From Rathayibacter sp. VKM Ac-2857 (GTDB lineage: Bacteria; Actinomycetota; Actinomycetes; Actinomycetales; Microbacteriaceae): a stretch of 64,000 bases of DNA. Every line of letters starts with the position of its first letter. The stretch's first letter is position 1. Made by a program: the position numbers and the translations under genes. A model generated the notes under the pieces. The model had not been told where the DNA came from. It saw only the letters and a program-made list of their open reading frames with translations, and searched no databases. Shown one piece after another: positions 15,892-24,501 of this stretch. Where the stretch lies: contig NZ_JABMLE010000002.1 in the NCBI RefSeq assembly GCF_013205025.1, positions 1,255,670-1,319,669 on the forward strand. Reading direction: 5' to 3'.

Positions 15892-17262
15892 TTGACCACC
15901 TCGTCCCCAGCCCTCGGATCCACCCGTGATCCCGCGCTGAAATCCGCCATCTCGAAGGCGTCCCGGCATCTGATGCCGATGCTCGTCATCCTCTACTTCG
16001 TCGCGTTCCTCGACCGCACCAACGTCGGCTTCGCCGAGGAGGCACTCTCGGTCGACCGCGGCATCTCGGACGGCGCGTTCGCACTCGGCGCCGGCATCTT
16101 CTTCATCGGCTACGCGATCTTCGAGATCCCGAGCAACCTGCTGCTCAAGCGCTTCGGCGCCCGGTTCTGGCTGGCCCGCATCGCGGTCACCTGGGGCATC
16201 GTCGCCGCGGCGTTCGCCTTCACCACCGGCGACACGATGTTCATCATCCTGCGCTTCCTGCTCGGCGTGACCGAGGCCGGCCTCTTCCCCGGCGTGATCA
16301 TGTTCCTGTCGGAGTGGTTCCCCAACAAGGTGCGCGTGCAGATGTTCGCGATCTTCTATCTGGCGCAGCCGTTCTCGCAGATGCTCGGCGCCCCGCTCAG
16401 CGGCGGCCTGATCAGCGTCGGCAACCAGATCACGCCGTGGGAGGGCTGGCAGGTGATGTTCTTCACCGAGGGCGTGCTCGCGGTGCTCGCCGGCATAGCC
16501 GCGCTGAAGTTCCTGACGAACCATCCGCAGAAGGCGAAGTGGCTGACGCAGGGCGAGAAGGACTCCTTGACGGCGGCGATGGAGCGCGAGGACACCGTGC
16601 GCCAGGCCGACGGCCCGACCGGCATCTGGAAGGCGATGGCCAGCTGGAAGGTCTGGTACTTCACGATCATCTACTTCTGCCTGCAGATCGCGGTCTACGG
16701 CACCACCTTCTACCTCCCGCAGCAGGTCGCGAACCTGATCGGGCAGGACGTCGGCTTCCAGGTCGGCCTCGTCTCGGCCATCCCGTGGCTGGTGGGCCTG
16801 TTCGCCTGCTACTACGTGGGCCAGCACGCGAACACGATCCGCCGCCGCCGCTCCTGGGGCGCGATGTTCTACATCTTCACCGGCCTGTCGATCTTCGGCT
16901 CGGCCTGGGCCGGATCGGCCGGACAGCCGATCCTCGGCCTGCTGTTCATCACCCTCGCGGTGGCGAGCTTCCTCTCGGTCGGACCGATCACCTGGGCCTA
17001 CCCGACCGCGTTCCTCACCGGAGCGGCGGCCGCGGCCGGCATCGGCCTGATCAACTCGCTCGGCAACCTGGGCGGCTTCGTCGCCCCGCTGATGCGCAAC
17101 GGCTTCAACGAGGCCGTCCCCACCGAGAGTGGCGTGTGGGGAGTCGTCTCCCTCGGCGTCTTCGCCTTCCTCGCCGCCGCCATGATGTTCTGCACCAAGT
17201 TCTTCCGCGGCTCCAAGGCGGACGAGCTGCTCGAGACCACGAGCGTCCAGGCGGGCCACTGA
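15892..17262 (+). CDS. MFS transporter, anion:cation symporter (ACS) type
   Basis: A 456-residue, 12-helix major facilitator starting at TTG 15892, chosen because AAAGGAGAG precedes it. Family marks are LYFVAFLDRTNVGFA in helix 1, the LLKRFGARFWLARI loop and LLGVTEAGLFPGVIMFLSEWFP between helices 4 and 5. These are typical of the ACS group (GudP, UxuT, phthalate and sugar-acid permeases). Importing an organic or sugar acid with protons fits the enzymes in front of it. It is the last gene of the plus-strand operon and is followed by duplicated palindromic repeats. Confidence 0.88.
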   Translation: MTTSSPALGSTRDPALKSAISKASRHLMPMLVILYFVAFLDRTNVGFAEEALSVDRGISDGAFALGAGIFFIGYAIFEIPSNLLLKRFGARFWLARIAVTWGIVAAAFAFTTGDTMFIILRFLLGVTEAGLFPGVIMFLSEWFPNKVRVQMFAIFYLAQPFSQMLGAPLSGGLISVGNQITPWEGWQVMFFTEGVLAVLAGIAALKFLTNHPQKAKWLTQGEKDSLTAAMEREDTVRQADGPTGIWKAMASWKVWYFTIIYFCLQIAVYGTTFYLPQQVANLIGQDVGFQVGLVSAIPWLVGLFACYYVGQHANTIRRRRSWGAMFYIFTGLSIFGSAWAGSAGQPILGLLFITLAVASFLSVGPITWAYPTAFLTGAAAAAGIGLINSLGNLGGFVAPLMRNGFNEAVPTESGVWGVVSLGVFAFLAAAMMFCTKFFRGSKADELLETTSVQAGH

Positions 17263-17280
17263 CCCGCCGCCACCCCGTCG

Positions 17281-17650
17281 AACAGCCCGCGCCGTGCGCG
17301 GTCCCCCTGCTGATCGAGTAGCCCGCGCAGCGGGCGTATCGAGATCCACCGTTCTGCAGGACCTCGGGTCTCGATCCGCCGCTCTGCGGCTACTCGACCG
17401 GCATGAATGGGCTCACCGCCTGCAGATCGGACAGCCCGGCCGACGGCCGGTCCCCCTGCCGATCGAACAGCCCGCGCAATGCGCGGCCCCTGCTGATCGA
17501 GTAGCCCGCGCAGCGGGCGTATCGAGATCCACCGTTCTGCAGGACCTCGGGTCTCGATCCGCCGCTCTGCGGCTACTCGACCAGCATGAATAGGCTCACC
17601 GCCTGCAGATCGGACAGCCCGGCCGACGGCCGGTCCCCCTGCCGATCGAG
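17281..17650 (+). repeat. Tandem duplication (about 183-bp period) carrying two family-1 palindromes
   Basis: The segment starting AACAGCCCGCGC occurs twice in a row, with its landmark TGATCGAGTA at 17311 and again at 17494, plus a partial third start near 17645. Each unit contains a complete family-1 element (17308-17406 and 17491-17589) and the unique text GCTCACCGCCTGCAGATCGGACAGCCCGG. The copies differ at only a few positions. This fills the 408-bp gap between the convergent MFS and gntR genes; no gene is seen there. Confidence 0.85.
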
Positions 17651-17670
17651 CAGCCCGCGCCGCCGGAGTC

Positions 17671-18384
17671 TCAGCGGACGGAGTCGCGGCGCGAGCGCTC
17701 GCGCACCCGCTCGATGTGCACGCGCATCGCCGCCGCCGCCGCCTCCGGCCCGGCCGCGAACGCGTCGACGATCGCGCGGTGCTCCAGCACGGCGTCGTCC
17801 GCGTCGCTGACGCCGGTCTGCACGGTCTGCCGCATCCGGTGCACGCGCGTGGAGATCGCTTCGGACATGTCGATGAGGAACGGGTTGTGCGTGCCCTCGA
17901 AGATCAGGTGGTGGAAGTTCCAGTCCACCGCGAAGTACTCGCGCAGCAGCGCCACCGGCAACTCGCCCTCGGTCGAGGCCGCGCGCACGACAGCCGTCAT
18001 CGCCTCGTGCGCGGCGAGCGCCTCCTGCAGCCGCGGCACCAGCGCCGCCTCGTGCGCCGACGCGAGCGCCGCCGCGCCGCTCTCGAGCACCAGCCGCGCG
18101 TCGAAGAGCGCGTCGAGCTGGTCGTCGGCGAGCGGCGGCGCCACCCGGTAGCCCTTGTTGGCCACCCGGGTGACGAGGCCGGTCCGCTCCAGCTGCACGA
18201 GCGCCTCGCGCACCGGGGTCGGCGAGACGCCGAGCTCGCGCGCCACCGCGTCGATCGACAGGCGCATGCCCGGCTCGATGTCCGGGCCGAGCAGCACGTC
18301 GAGCACGCGGTCGTAGACGTGGTCGCGCAGGCCCCGCCGCTCGATCGACTCCGCCCCAGTGAGGCGGAACACGGCGTCGGTCAT
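17671..18384 (-). CDS. GntR-family regulator, FCD (FadR-like) subgroup
   Basis: A 237-residue regulator from ATG 18384 (GAGG five bases upstream). The winged helix spans residues of about 16-82: LRDHVYDRVLDVLL, MRLSIDAVARELGVSPTPVREALVQLERTGLV and NKGYRV. The FCD effector domain spans about 90-225, with metal-ligand type residues in VDWNFHHLIFEGTHNPFL and VLEHRAIVDA. FCD regulators usually sense organic acids, matching a sugar-acid pathway. It is the last gene of the dhaKL-rpiB operon, 80 bp after the isomerase, and probably binds TCCTATAGGA at 12860 and 20804, controlling both operons and itself. Confidence 0.87.
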   Translation of the reverse strand: MTDAVFRLTGAESIERRGLRDHVYDRVLDVLLGPDIEPGMRLSIDAVARELGVSPTPVREALVQLERTGLVTRVANKGYRVAPPLADDQLDALFDARLVLESGAAALASAHEAALVPRLQEALAAHEAMTAVVRAASTEGELPVALLREYFAVDWNFHHLIFEGTHNPFLIDMSEAISTRVHRMRQTVQTGVSDADDAVLEHRAIVDAFAAGPEAAAAAMRVHIERVRERSRRDSVR

Positions 18385-18464
18385 CACAGCCTCGCGGATC
18401 GGTGCGGAAGGGGCGCGCCGCGGAGCGCCCACTGGAGGGCGCTCGGCACAGCGGTCGGCTCAGC

Positions 18465-18938
18465 TTACGCAGTCGCTCCCGAGCGCTCGTACGAAACGAT
18501 CTCCTCCACCTTCGCGGCGGAGGCGCTCGACTCGTCGAAGACGTAGCCGAGCCACTCGCGCACGTTCCGCCGGGCGACCTCGATGCCGACGACGCGCTGC
18601 CCCACGCAGAGCACCTGCGCGTCGTTCGAGAGCACGCCGCGCTCCACCGAGAAGGAGTCGTGCGCCGTGACGGCGCGGATCCCCTCGACCTTGTTCGCCG
18701 CGATCGCGACACCCAGGCCGGTGCCGCAGATCAGCAGCGCCCGATCGGCCTCGCCGCGCGCGACCAGCTCGGCCGCCGCGATCGCGACGCTCGGGTAGGG
18801 CGTGTGCGACTCCGCATCGACCCCCACATCGACGACCGAGACCACCCGGTCGTCCGCCTCGAGATCCCGCTTCAGGATCTCCTTGTAGTCGTAGCCGGCG
18901 TCGTCCGATCCGACGACGATCCTCCAGGTGGTGCTCAT
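18465..18938 (-). CDS. RpiB/LacAB-family sugar-phosphate isomerase
   Basis: A 157-residue isomerase beginning [19 protein letters not shown]. Catalytic Cys71 is in [17 protein letters not shown], and HTPYPSVA supplies the substrate-side His. The length equals that of ribose-5-phosphate isomerase B, but relatives EryI/DerI convert tetrulose 4-phosphate to erythrose 4-phosphate. Its ATG overlaps the kinase stop (ATGA, 18935-18938), so it follows the kinase directly, as expected if it isomerises the kinase product. Tetrulose-phosphate isomerase is the inferred role; ribose-5-phosphate is the default alternative. Confidence 0.82.
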   Translation of the reverse strand: MSTTWRIVVGSDDAGYDYKEILKRDLEADDRVVSVVDVGVDAESHTPYPSVAIAAAELVARGEADRALLICGTGLGVAIAANKVEGIRAVTAHDSFSVERGVLSNDAQVLCVGQRVVGIEVARRNVREWLGYVFDESSASAAKVEEIVSYERSGATA

Positions 18939-20749
18939 GCGGTCTCTCCCTCGGTTGTGGACGGTGCAGTCGTGGACGGTGCGTTCGTGGACGGTGCGGT
19001 CGTGGTCGGTGCGGTGCCGGCCGCGGCACCGAGCTGCGGTGCGATCGCCTCGACGATCAGCGCGAACGAGATCGCGCCGGGGTCGGGCGTGCCGAGCGAC
19101 TTCTCGCCGTGCGAGCGCGCGCGGCCGAGTCCGGGCATCAGATCGGAGGTGGCGTCGGCGGCTGAGCGAGCGGCCCCCGCGGCGGCACCCCACGCGTCCG
19201 CGAGCGCGTCCCCCGCGCCGGCCCGCTCGGCCAGCGTCTCGGCGAACGGCACGAGCGCGTCCACCATCGTCTTGTCGCCGACACTCGCCTTGCCGTAGCG
19301 CCGGACGGCGTCGGAGGCGGCGGTCACTCCCGCGCTCACCTCGCGCGCGCTCACGGCGCGGTCGTCGCCGAGCGCCTCGCCGACACTGCGGAGGATGACG
19401 CCCCACAGCGCGCCGGAGGTCCCGCCCGCACGGTCCGACCAGGCGTCGCCGGCCCGGGTGAGCAGCGTCTGCGCGCCCGCCCCCCGCTCGAGAACATCGG
19501 CCGCCTCCTGCGCGCCCGCCCGCGCCCCGCGCTGCATGCCGATGCCGTGGTCGCCGTCGCCCGCGATCGAGTCCAGCCGGCCGAGCTCGTCGGCGTTCGC
19601 GTCGATCACGTCGCGGATCGCCGCGATCGCATCGGACAGCCGTGCCGCCGCGGCGCGCGACTCCTCCGAGGCCTCGCCGACCTCGGCGGCGACCTCCTCG
19701 GCCTGCGTCGCGGTGACGGCCACGAGCGCGCCGCCGTCGACCGCCCCGGTGCGGAAGGCCGGCGTGTCGCTCGGCGCCGTCCACAGCGACTCGAGCTCCT
19801 CGTCGACCCAGAACAACGTCAGCGAGACGCCGGCCATGTCGAAGCTGGTGCAGAACTCGCCCACCTGCGGGTCGACGAGGGTGATCCCGCGCGCCTCGAG
19901 CAGATCGGCGATCGTGCTGAAGACGACGAACAGCTCCTCGCTCTTCACCGAGCCGAGCCCGTTCAGCACCGGGACGACCCGGGCGCCGTCGACGCTCACG
20001 CCCTCGGGGATCTCGGCGTCGGCGAGCAGGTGCGTCACGAACAGCTCGGCGAGCTCCGCAGCGCTCGGGATGTCGACCTCGTCGATCCCCGGCTCGCCGT
20101 GGATGCCCAGGCCGACCGCCATCCTGCCCTCGGGCACCGAGAACAGCGGCTCGTCGGCTCCGGGCAGCGTGCAGCCGGTGAAGGCGACGCCGAGCGAGCG
20201 GGTGCGCGCGTTGCCGAGCACGGCCACCCGCTCCACGTCGTCGATCGCATAGCCCGCGGCGGCGGCGGCCCCGGCCACCTTGAAGACGGTGAGGTCGCCG
20301 GCGATCCCGCGGCGCTTGTGCGCCTCCTCGGGCTTCGCGCTGAAGATGTCGTCGGTCACGGTGACGGTGCGGCAGTCGATGCCGTCGGCCCGCACCGCGT
20401 CCTGCGCGGCGGTGAAGTGCAGCACGTCGCCGGCGTAGTTGCCGTAGCTGAGCAGCACGCCGCGGCCCTGCTCGCTCGCGCGGATCACCGACTCGACCTG
20501 GTGCGCCGAGGGCGAGGCGAAGAGGTTGCCCATCGCGGCACCGTGGGCGAGGCCGGGCCCGACCAGCCCGGCGAAGGCCGGGTAGTGCCCGGAGCCGCCG
20601 CCGATCACCACCGCGACCTCGGGCTCCTCGGAGCGCGTCGAGCGCGAGACGCCGCCGACCACCTTGCGGACCCATCGGCCGTTGGCGCGGACGAAGCCGT
20701 CGACCATGTCGTCGGCGAAGGCGGCGGGTTCGTTCCAGAGACGGGTCAT
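18935..20749 (-). CDS. Fused DhaK-DhaL ketose kinase (dihydroxyacetone or erythrulose kinase type)
   Basis: A 604-residue ATP-dependent kinase. The DhaK domain (about 1-330) has [20 protein letters not shown] and the substrate-linking His217 in GLGIHGEPG. The DhaL domain (about 365-570) has the Mg-ADP ligand cluster [10 protein letters not shown], then [11 protein letters not shown] and GDKTMVDAL. The fused layout is that of ATP-using DHA kinases and of L-erythrulose kinase (LerK), not the PTS-coupled E. coli form. The last 25 residues are a repetitive [17 protein letters not shown] tail coded by a 15-bp minisatellite. First gene of its operon, behind the operator at 20803. Confidence 0.87.
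   Translation of the reverse strand: MTRLWNEPAAFADDMVDGFVRANGRWVRKVVGGVSRSTRSEEPEVAVVIGGGSGHYPAFAGLVGPGLAHGAAMGNLFASPSAHQVESVIRASEQGRGVLLSYGNYAGDVLHFTAAQDAVRADGIDCRTVTVTDDIFSAKPEEAHKRRGIAGDLTVFKVAGAAAAAGYAIDDVERVAVLGNARTRSLGVAFTGCTLPGADEPLFSVPEGRMAVGLGIHGEPGIDEVDIPSAAELAELFVTHLLADAEIPEGVSVDGARVVPVLNGLGSVKSEELFVVFSTIADLLEARGITLVDPQVGEFCTSFDMAGVSLTLFWVDEELESLWTAPSDTPAFRTGAVDGGALVAVTATQAEEVAAEVGEASEESRAAAARLSDAIAAIRDVIDANADELGRLDSIAGDGDHGIGMQRGARAGAQEAADVLERGAGAQTLLTRAGDAWSDRAGGTSGALWGVILRSVGEALGDDRAVSAREVSAGVTAASDAVRRYGKASVGDKTMVDALVPFAETLAERAGAGDALADAWGAAAGAARSAADATSDLMPGLGRARSHGEKSLGTPDPGAISFALIVEAIAPQLGAAAGTAPTTTAPSTNAPSTTAPSTTEGETA
18951..19013 (-). repeat. 15-bp minisatellite inside the 3' end of the kinase gene
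   Basis: About four imperfect tandem copies of GTGGACGGTGCGGTC encode the Thr/Ser/Ala/Pro tail of the kinase. The unit length keeps the frame, so copy number can vary without breaking the gene. Confidence 0.75.
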
Positions 20750-20802
20750 GCTCGTCGGCTCCTCATCATCGAGTGCGCCGGCCCTCCGGCCGGACCCGTC
20801 GA

Positions 20803-20814
20803 TCCTATAGGATT
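20803..20814. promoter_or_regulatory. ATCCTATAGGAT palindrome: second probable GntR operator
   Basis: A perfect 12-bp palindrome 54 bp upstream of the kinase start (minus strand), with the same core as the site at 12859-12870. Confidence 0.65.
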
Positions 20815-20849
20815 TTCACCGCTCACTCCAGGCGGCCGGGGCAGGTCGG

Positions 20850-22421
20850 CTACTGCCGCCCCACCGCCAGCGCCTCCTCCTCGACGTCGAGGAACGCCAG
20901 CGCACTGCGCACCGCCGGCTCCTGGTAGCGCCCCTCGGCGCGCGCCTTCAGCACCGCCTCGCGCTCCGCCGCGATCATCACGCGCCGCAGCCGGTTGTAG
21001 GAGTGGGTCAGCGGCTCCGCGCCCTCCGCCTCCGGCGGGTTCTCCAGCGCGTCCGCGAGGAACACCGCGTTCCGCCGCAGCCGGTCGAGCACCCGCTCCT
21101 CGACGCCGTCCTGCGGCTCCTGGTCGAGCCGCGCCAAACCGGCCGACTGCGCCTCGGCCAGCAGCATCTGCTTCTCCACGTGCTCCTGCTGCTCGTTCGG
21201 CGCCGGCAGCTTGAGCAGCCGGAGCACCCGCGGCAGCGCGAGCCCCTGCACCAGCGTGCTCGCCACCACCACGAACGCCAGGAACTGCAGGAACGCCCGC
21301 TGCGGGGTCTCCTCCGGCAGCAGGAACGCGGCGGCGAGCGTGACGACGCCGCGGATCCCGGCCACGGACACCCCGAGCGCGGTCGGCCAGGTCCAGCCGC
21401 GCTGCTGCAGCCGCCGCGGTCCGTGCCGGAAGAGCACGGTGGTCAGGCACATCCAGAGCACCCGGCTGCCGATCAGTGCCCCGAGCAGCGCCGCGCTGAT
21501 GCCGATCCCCTGCCAGACGCCGATGTCGGAGTCGGCGGTCGCCCCGACGACAGAGGCCAGGCTCAGCCCGATGAAGAGGAAGACCGCGTTCTCGAGCAGG
21601 AACTGGATGGTGCGCCAGTTCAGCGACTCCGCGATCCGCGCCTGGGCCGACTGGATCACCGGCGCCCGGAAGCCGAGGAACAGCCCGGCGACCACGACCG
21701 CGAGCACGCCCGAGCCGTGCAGCAGCTGCGCCGGGATGAACGCGACGTACGGCGTCACCAGCGAGAGGCTCGTGTCGAGCACCGAGGAGGACACCTGCTT
21801 CCGCACGAACCCGAGGACGACCGCGATCAGGATCCCGACCCCCGCACCGACCACGACGGCCAGCACGAAGTCGAGCGCGATCCCGCCGGGCGTCACGGTG
21901 CTGACGATCGCGAGCAGCGAGGCGTTCAGCGCGACGAGCGCGGTCGCGTCGTTGAGCAGGCTCTCGCCCTCGAGCACCGTCATCATCCGCCGCGGGAGCC
22001 GCAGCCGCCCCGCGATCGCGGACACCGCCACGGCGTCGGTCGGCGCCACGATCGCCCCGAAGGCGAGGGCCGCGGCGATCGAGATCGCGGGCACCACCGC
22101 CCAGGCGACCGCGCCGACCACCAGCACCGTGAAGACCACGAGCCCGACCGAGAGCAGCAGGATGCTGTCGCCGCGGGCGCGGACGTCCAGCACGGACGTG
22201 CGGATCGCCGCGGCGTAGAGCAGCGGCGGCAGGATCCCGTAGAGGACGACGTCCGGCTCGACCACGACCTCGGGGATCCCGGGGATGAAGGAGACGAGCG
22301 CGCCGACGGCGACCAGCGCCACGGGGGCCGACCAGCCGGCCTTGCCCGAGAGCCCCGTCACCAGCACGGTGACGACCACGAACGAGACGATCCAGATGAT
22401 GGCGACGACGGGTTCCTCCAC
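20850..22421 (-). CDS. CPA1-family Na+/H+ antiporter
   Basis: A 523-residue membrane protein with about 12 helices up to residue 400 and a cytosolic helical tail. Family motifs are YGILPPLLYAAAIRTS, the ion-binding GAIVAPTDAVAVSAIAGRL (ND/TD region) and TVLEGESLLNDATALVALN. It exchanges sodium (or potassium) for protons across the membrane. It starts at GTG 22421 behind GGAAGGGA. The tail (LARLDQEPQDGVEERVLDRL onward) resembles the regulatory C-terminus of other actinobacterial CPA1 members. Monocistronic, with no link to the operon that ends beside it. Confidence 0.9.
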   Translation of the reverse strand: MEEPVVAIIWIVSFVVVTVLVTGLSGKAGWSAPVALVAVGALVSFIPGIPEVVVEPDVVLYGILPPLLYAAAIRTSVLDVRARGDSILLLSVGLVVFTVLVVGAVAWAVVPAISIAAALAFGAIVAPTDAVAVSAIAGRLRLPRRMMTVLEGESLLNDATALVALNASLLAIVSTVTPGGIALDFVLAVVVGAGVGILIAVVLGFVRKQVSSSVLDTSLSLVTPYVAFIPAQLLHGSGVLAVVVAGLFLGFRAPVIQSAQARIAESLNWRTIQFLLENAVFLFIGLSLASVVGATADSDIGVWQGIGISAALLGALIGSRVLWMCLTTVLFRHGPRRLQQRGWTWPTALGVSVAGIRGVVTLAAAFLLPEETPQRAFLQFLAFVVVASTLVQGLALPRVLRLLKLPAPNEQQEHVEKQMLLAEAQSAGLARLDQEPQDGVEERVLDRLRRNAVFLADALENPPEAEGAEPLTHSYNRLRRVMIAAEREAVLKARAEGRYQEPAVRSALAFLDVEEEALAVGRQ

Positions 22422-22463
22422 GCGGCTCCCTTCCGAGAGGGAGCCTAGGCCCGAGGGCCGACG

Positions 22464-23459
22464 CTAGGCACCGGCCTCGTGGATGTCGCGCGCCTTGGTC
22501 ACGCGCCCCGCGTCGACCGGGTTCATCCCGAGCACGATCTTGCCGCGGGAGTGCCGCTTCTCGAGGTCGTCGAACGCGTCCTGCACGAAGCCGTAGGGGT
22601 AGAAGCCCGAGACCAGCACCCGCAGCTTCTGGTCGCGGACCAGGCCGACCAGCTCGCCGAGGATCTCGGTGTCGCGCCGAGCGGTCTCGGCGTCGGGCCA
22701 GACGGCGCGCAGCTCGATCTCCTTGCGGTCGTCGCTGGAGTGGAAGCGGGCCGGCTCGATGCCGAGCTCGGCGGCCAGCGCCGCGTTGTCGCCGCCGAAG
22801 TTGTCGAGGAAGACGGTCACGCCGTTCGGCGCCGCGGCGCGGATGCGGTCGGCGATGCCGTCGCCGTAGACGATCGGCTTCACGCCGATCTGGCGGAGGT
22901 AGTCGAAGTTCCGCTCGCCGCAGGTGCCGAGCACGGTCGCGCCGCGCAGCTTGGCCAGCTGGATCTCCATGCTGCCCACGCCGCCCGCGGCCGCCGAGAC
23001 GACCACGGTGTCGTCGGGTCCGATGTGGGTGGCCTCGATCGCGCGCCAGGCGGTGACGCCCGCGAGGAACAGCGCGCCGCCGACCTCCCAGCTCACCGAG
23101 GCGGGCTTGGCGACCAGGTTCTCCCGCGGGACGACGATGTGGGTGGCGTGCGAGCCGACCAGCGCGTGGCCGACGACGTCGCTGCGGAGCTTGAGGTCGC
23201 TCACGCCCTCGCCGAGGCCGACGACGATGCCGGAGAAGTCGGTGCCCTGGCGCATCGGGAAGGCGGCGGAGTGGTCGGAGTCGAACATCCCCTGCCGGAT
23301 GAACGCCTCCATGTGGTTCACACCGGCGGCGAGCACCTCGACGAGGACCTCCCCCGGCCCGGGCTGAGGACGCGCGATGTCGGCGACCTCGAGCACGTCC
23401 ACCCCGCCGAAGCGGGTGAACTGGACGGCACGGGCGGAGTCGGAGCGGAGACGGGACAT
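22464..23459 (-). CDS. Zinc-binding-dehydrogenase-family NADP oxidoreductase (quinone-reductase-like)
   Basis: A 331-residue medium-chain dehydrogenase with the GroES-like N-terminal half (PGPGEVLVEVLAAGVNHME) and the Rossmann motif VSAAAGGVGSMEIQLAK in the middle. The catalytic zinc ligands of alcohol dehydrogenases are missing, placing it with quinone oxidoreductases and enoyl reductases (QOR/YogA-type). It should reduce quinones or alpha,beta-unsaturated carbonyls with NADPH. The stop lies 42 bp from the antiporter start. Near an OhrR-type sensor, a role in electrophile or oxidant detoxification is possible. Confidence 0.83.
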   Translation of the reverse strand: MSRLRSDSARAVQFTRFGGVDVLEVADIARPQPGPGEVLVEVLAAGVNHMEAFIRQGMFDSDHSAAFPMRQGTDFSGIVVGLGEGVSDLKLRSDVVGHALVGSHATHIVVPRENLVAKPASVSWEVGGALFLAGVTAWRAIEATHIGPDDTVVVSAAAGGVGSMEIQLAKLRGATVLGTCGERNFDYLRQIGVKPIVYGDGIADRIRAAAPNGVTVFLDNFGGDNAALAAELGIEPARFHSSDDRKEIELRAVWPDAETARRDTEILGELVGLVRDQKLRVLVSGFYPYGFVQDAFDDLEKRHSRGKIVLGMNPVDAGRVTKARDIHEAGA

Positions 23460-23540
23460 GCGCTCATCATCCGCCTCCGGCGGCGCGAGGCCGTGGCCCC
23501 CGAAAGGGGACGTGCGAGTCCGGAGGGGCCGATCGGGCGG

Positions 23541-23774
23541 TCAGGCGGCGGTGTCGGGGTCCGTCGCGGGATCCGTGCCGGGGCAGTAGAGCTGGGTGCG
23601 CGGACCGCTGCGGTCGATCACGTGCTCCGACATCAGTCGGCCGCAGAGAGGGCAGGCGCGGCCGGCGGGCGCCTCGGGCTCGGGCTGGTCGTAGGGACCG
23701 AGCGGCGGCGGACCGAGCCAGGGGAAGAGCCGCGCGTTGAAGCGCTGGTAGAGGGATCGGCTGGGCTTCGGCAT
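23541..23774 (-). CDS. Small zinc-ribbon protein
   Basis: A 77-residue protein with a basic N-terminus (MPKPSRSLYQRFNARLFPWLGPP) and a treble-clef/zinc-ribbon pattern CPLCGRLMSEHVIDRS...LYCPG: CxxC, then His and a further Cys about 20 residues on. No membrane segment. On the minus strand a TACACT box lies 7 bp from the ATG, so the transcript may be leaderless. It is divergent from the OhrR-type regulator and shares the palindrome at 23779-23790, so it is the most likely local target. No function is known to me. Confidence 0.65.
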   Translation of the reverse strand: MPKPSRSLYQRFNARLFPWLGPPPLGPYDQPEPEAPAGRACPLCGRLMSEHVIDRSGPRTQLYCPGTDPATDPDTAA

Positions 23775-23778
23775 ATGC

Positions 23779-23790
23779 TTAGTGTACTAA
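23779..23790. promoter_or_regulatory. TTAGTGTACTAA palindrome between the divergent genes (probable OhrR/MarR operator)
   Basis: An inverted repeat TTAGT-GT-ACTAA positioned to cover the -10 region of the regulator (TACTAA 23785-23790) and the start of the opposite gene. MarR/OhrR dimers bind such short AT-rich palindromes, so repression of both genes is inferred. Confidence 0.6.
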
Positions 23791-23825
23791 TCATCAGTGC
23801 GCGATGGGAAAGAAGGGCTGATTCC

Positions 23826-24275
23826 GTGGAGACCGAGCCCGTGGACACCGATCCACTCGCCCTGCAGAACCAGGTCTGCTTCTCGCTCGCCGTGGCCGCC
23901 CGCACCGTCATCGGCCTCTACCGGCCCGTGCTCGAGCCGCTCGGCCTCACGCACCCGCAGTACCTGGTGATGCTCGCGCTCTGGGAGCGCGCCCCGCGCT
24001 CGCTCGCCGACCTCGGCGCGGCCCTGCACCTCGAGCCGGCCACCCTCAGCCCGCTGGTGAAGCGCCTCGAGGCGACCGGCTACGTCACGCGCGCCCGCAG
24101 CACCGAGGACGAGCGCCGCCTCGACGTCGCGCTGACCCCGTCCGGAGCCGCCCTCCGCGAGCGGGCGCTCCAGGTCCCCCCGCAGATCGTCGAGCGCCTC
24201 GACCTCCCCCTCGACGAGCTCGCCGCCGTCCGCGACGCCCTCACCCGCCTGATCGGCGCCGCCACCCACCCCTGA
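23826..24275 (+). CDS. ohrR: OhrR-type MarR-family redox-sensing regulator
   Basis: A 149-residue winged-helix protein. The N-terminal block LQNQVCFSLAVAARTVIGLYRPVLEPLGLTHPQYLVMLALWE is the OhrR signature, with reactive Cys18 in the position that senses organic hydroperoxides. The DNA-binding helices are LGAALHLEPATLSPLVKRLEATGYV, with the wing RSTEDERRLDVALT. GTG 23826 was chosen over upstream codons because AAGGGCTG precedes it and an earlier ATG runs into a stop. OhrR is normally next to ohr (peroxidase); here the divergent neighbour is a zinc-ribbon protein. A one-Cys OhrR is likely, as no second Cys is visible. Confidence 0.82.
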   Translation: METEPVDTDPLALQNQVCFSLAVAARTVIGLYRPVLEPLGLTHPQYLVMLALWERAPRSLADLGAALHLEPATLSPLVKRLEATGYVTRARSTEDERRLDVALTPSGAALRERALQVPPQIVERLDLPLDELAAVRDALTRLIGAATHP

Positions 24276-24299
24276 CCCCCAGCGGCGGGCGCACCCACT

Positions 24300-24428
24300 C
24301 ATGCTGGTCGAGTAGCCCCGGAGGGGCGTATCGAGACCCACCACCGTCAGCGGGGCGGGTCTGCAGACTCGCGTCCTGACGGAGGTGGATCTCGATACGC
24401 CCGCTCCGCGGGCTACTCGATCAGCATG
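24300..24428. repeat. Composite palindromic element, family 1 (complete)
   Basis: Left arm CATGCTGGTCGAGTAGCCCC.. at 24300, right arm ending CTACTCGATCAGCATGGA at 24428, spacer GCGGGGCGGGTCTGCAGACTCG. It is the first of three elements in the 539-bp gap between the OhrR-type regulator and the subtilase gene; no gene is seen in that gap. Confidence 0.85.
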
Positions 24429-24501
24429 GACGCGGCAATGCCGCGCGCCTCACACCCGCGGGAAGCCGTTCATGGCCCCGGTTTTCGCGCGTCGCCCCTT
24501 T

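Noticed and set aside
17281-17650. Insertion sequence with terminal inverted repeats
   Set aside because: No transposase frame is enclosed; the inverted arms belong to family-1 palindromes in a tandem duplication.
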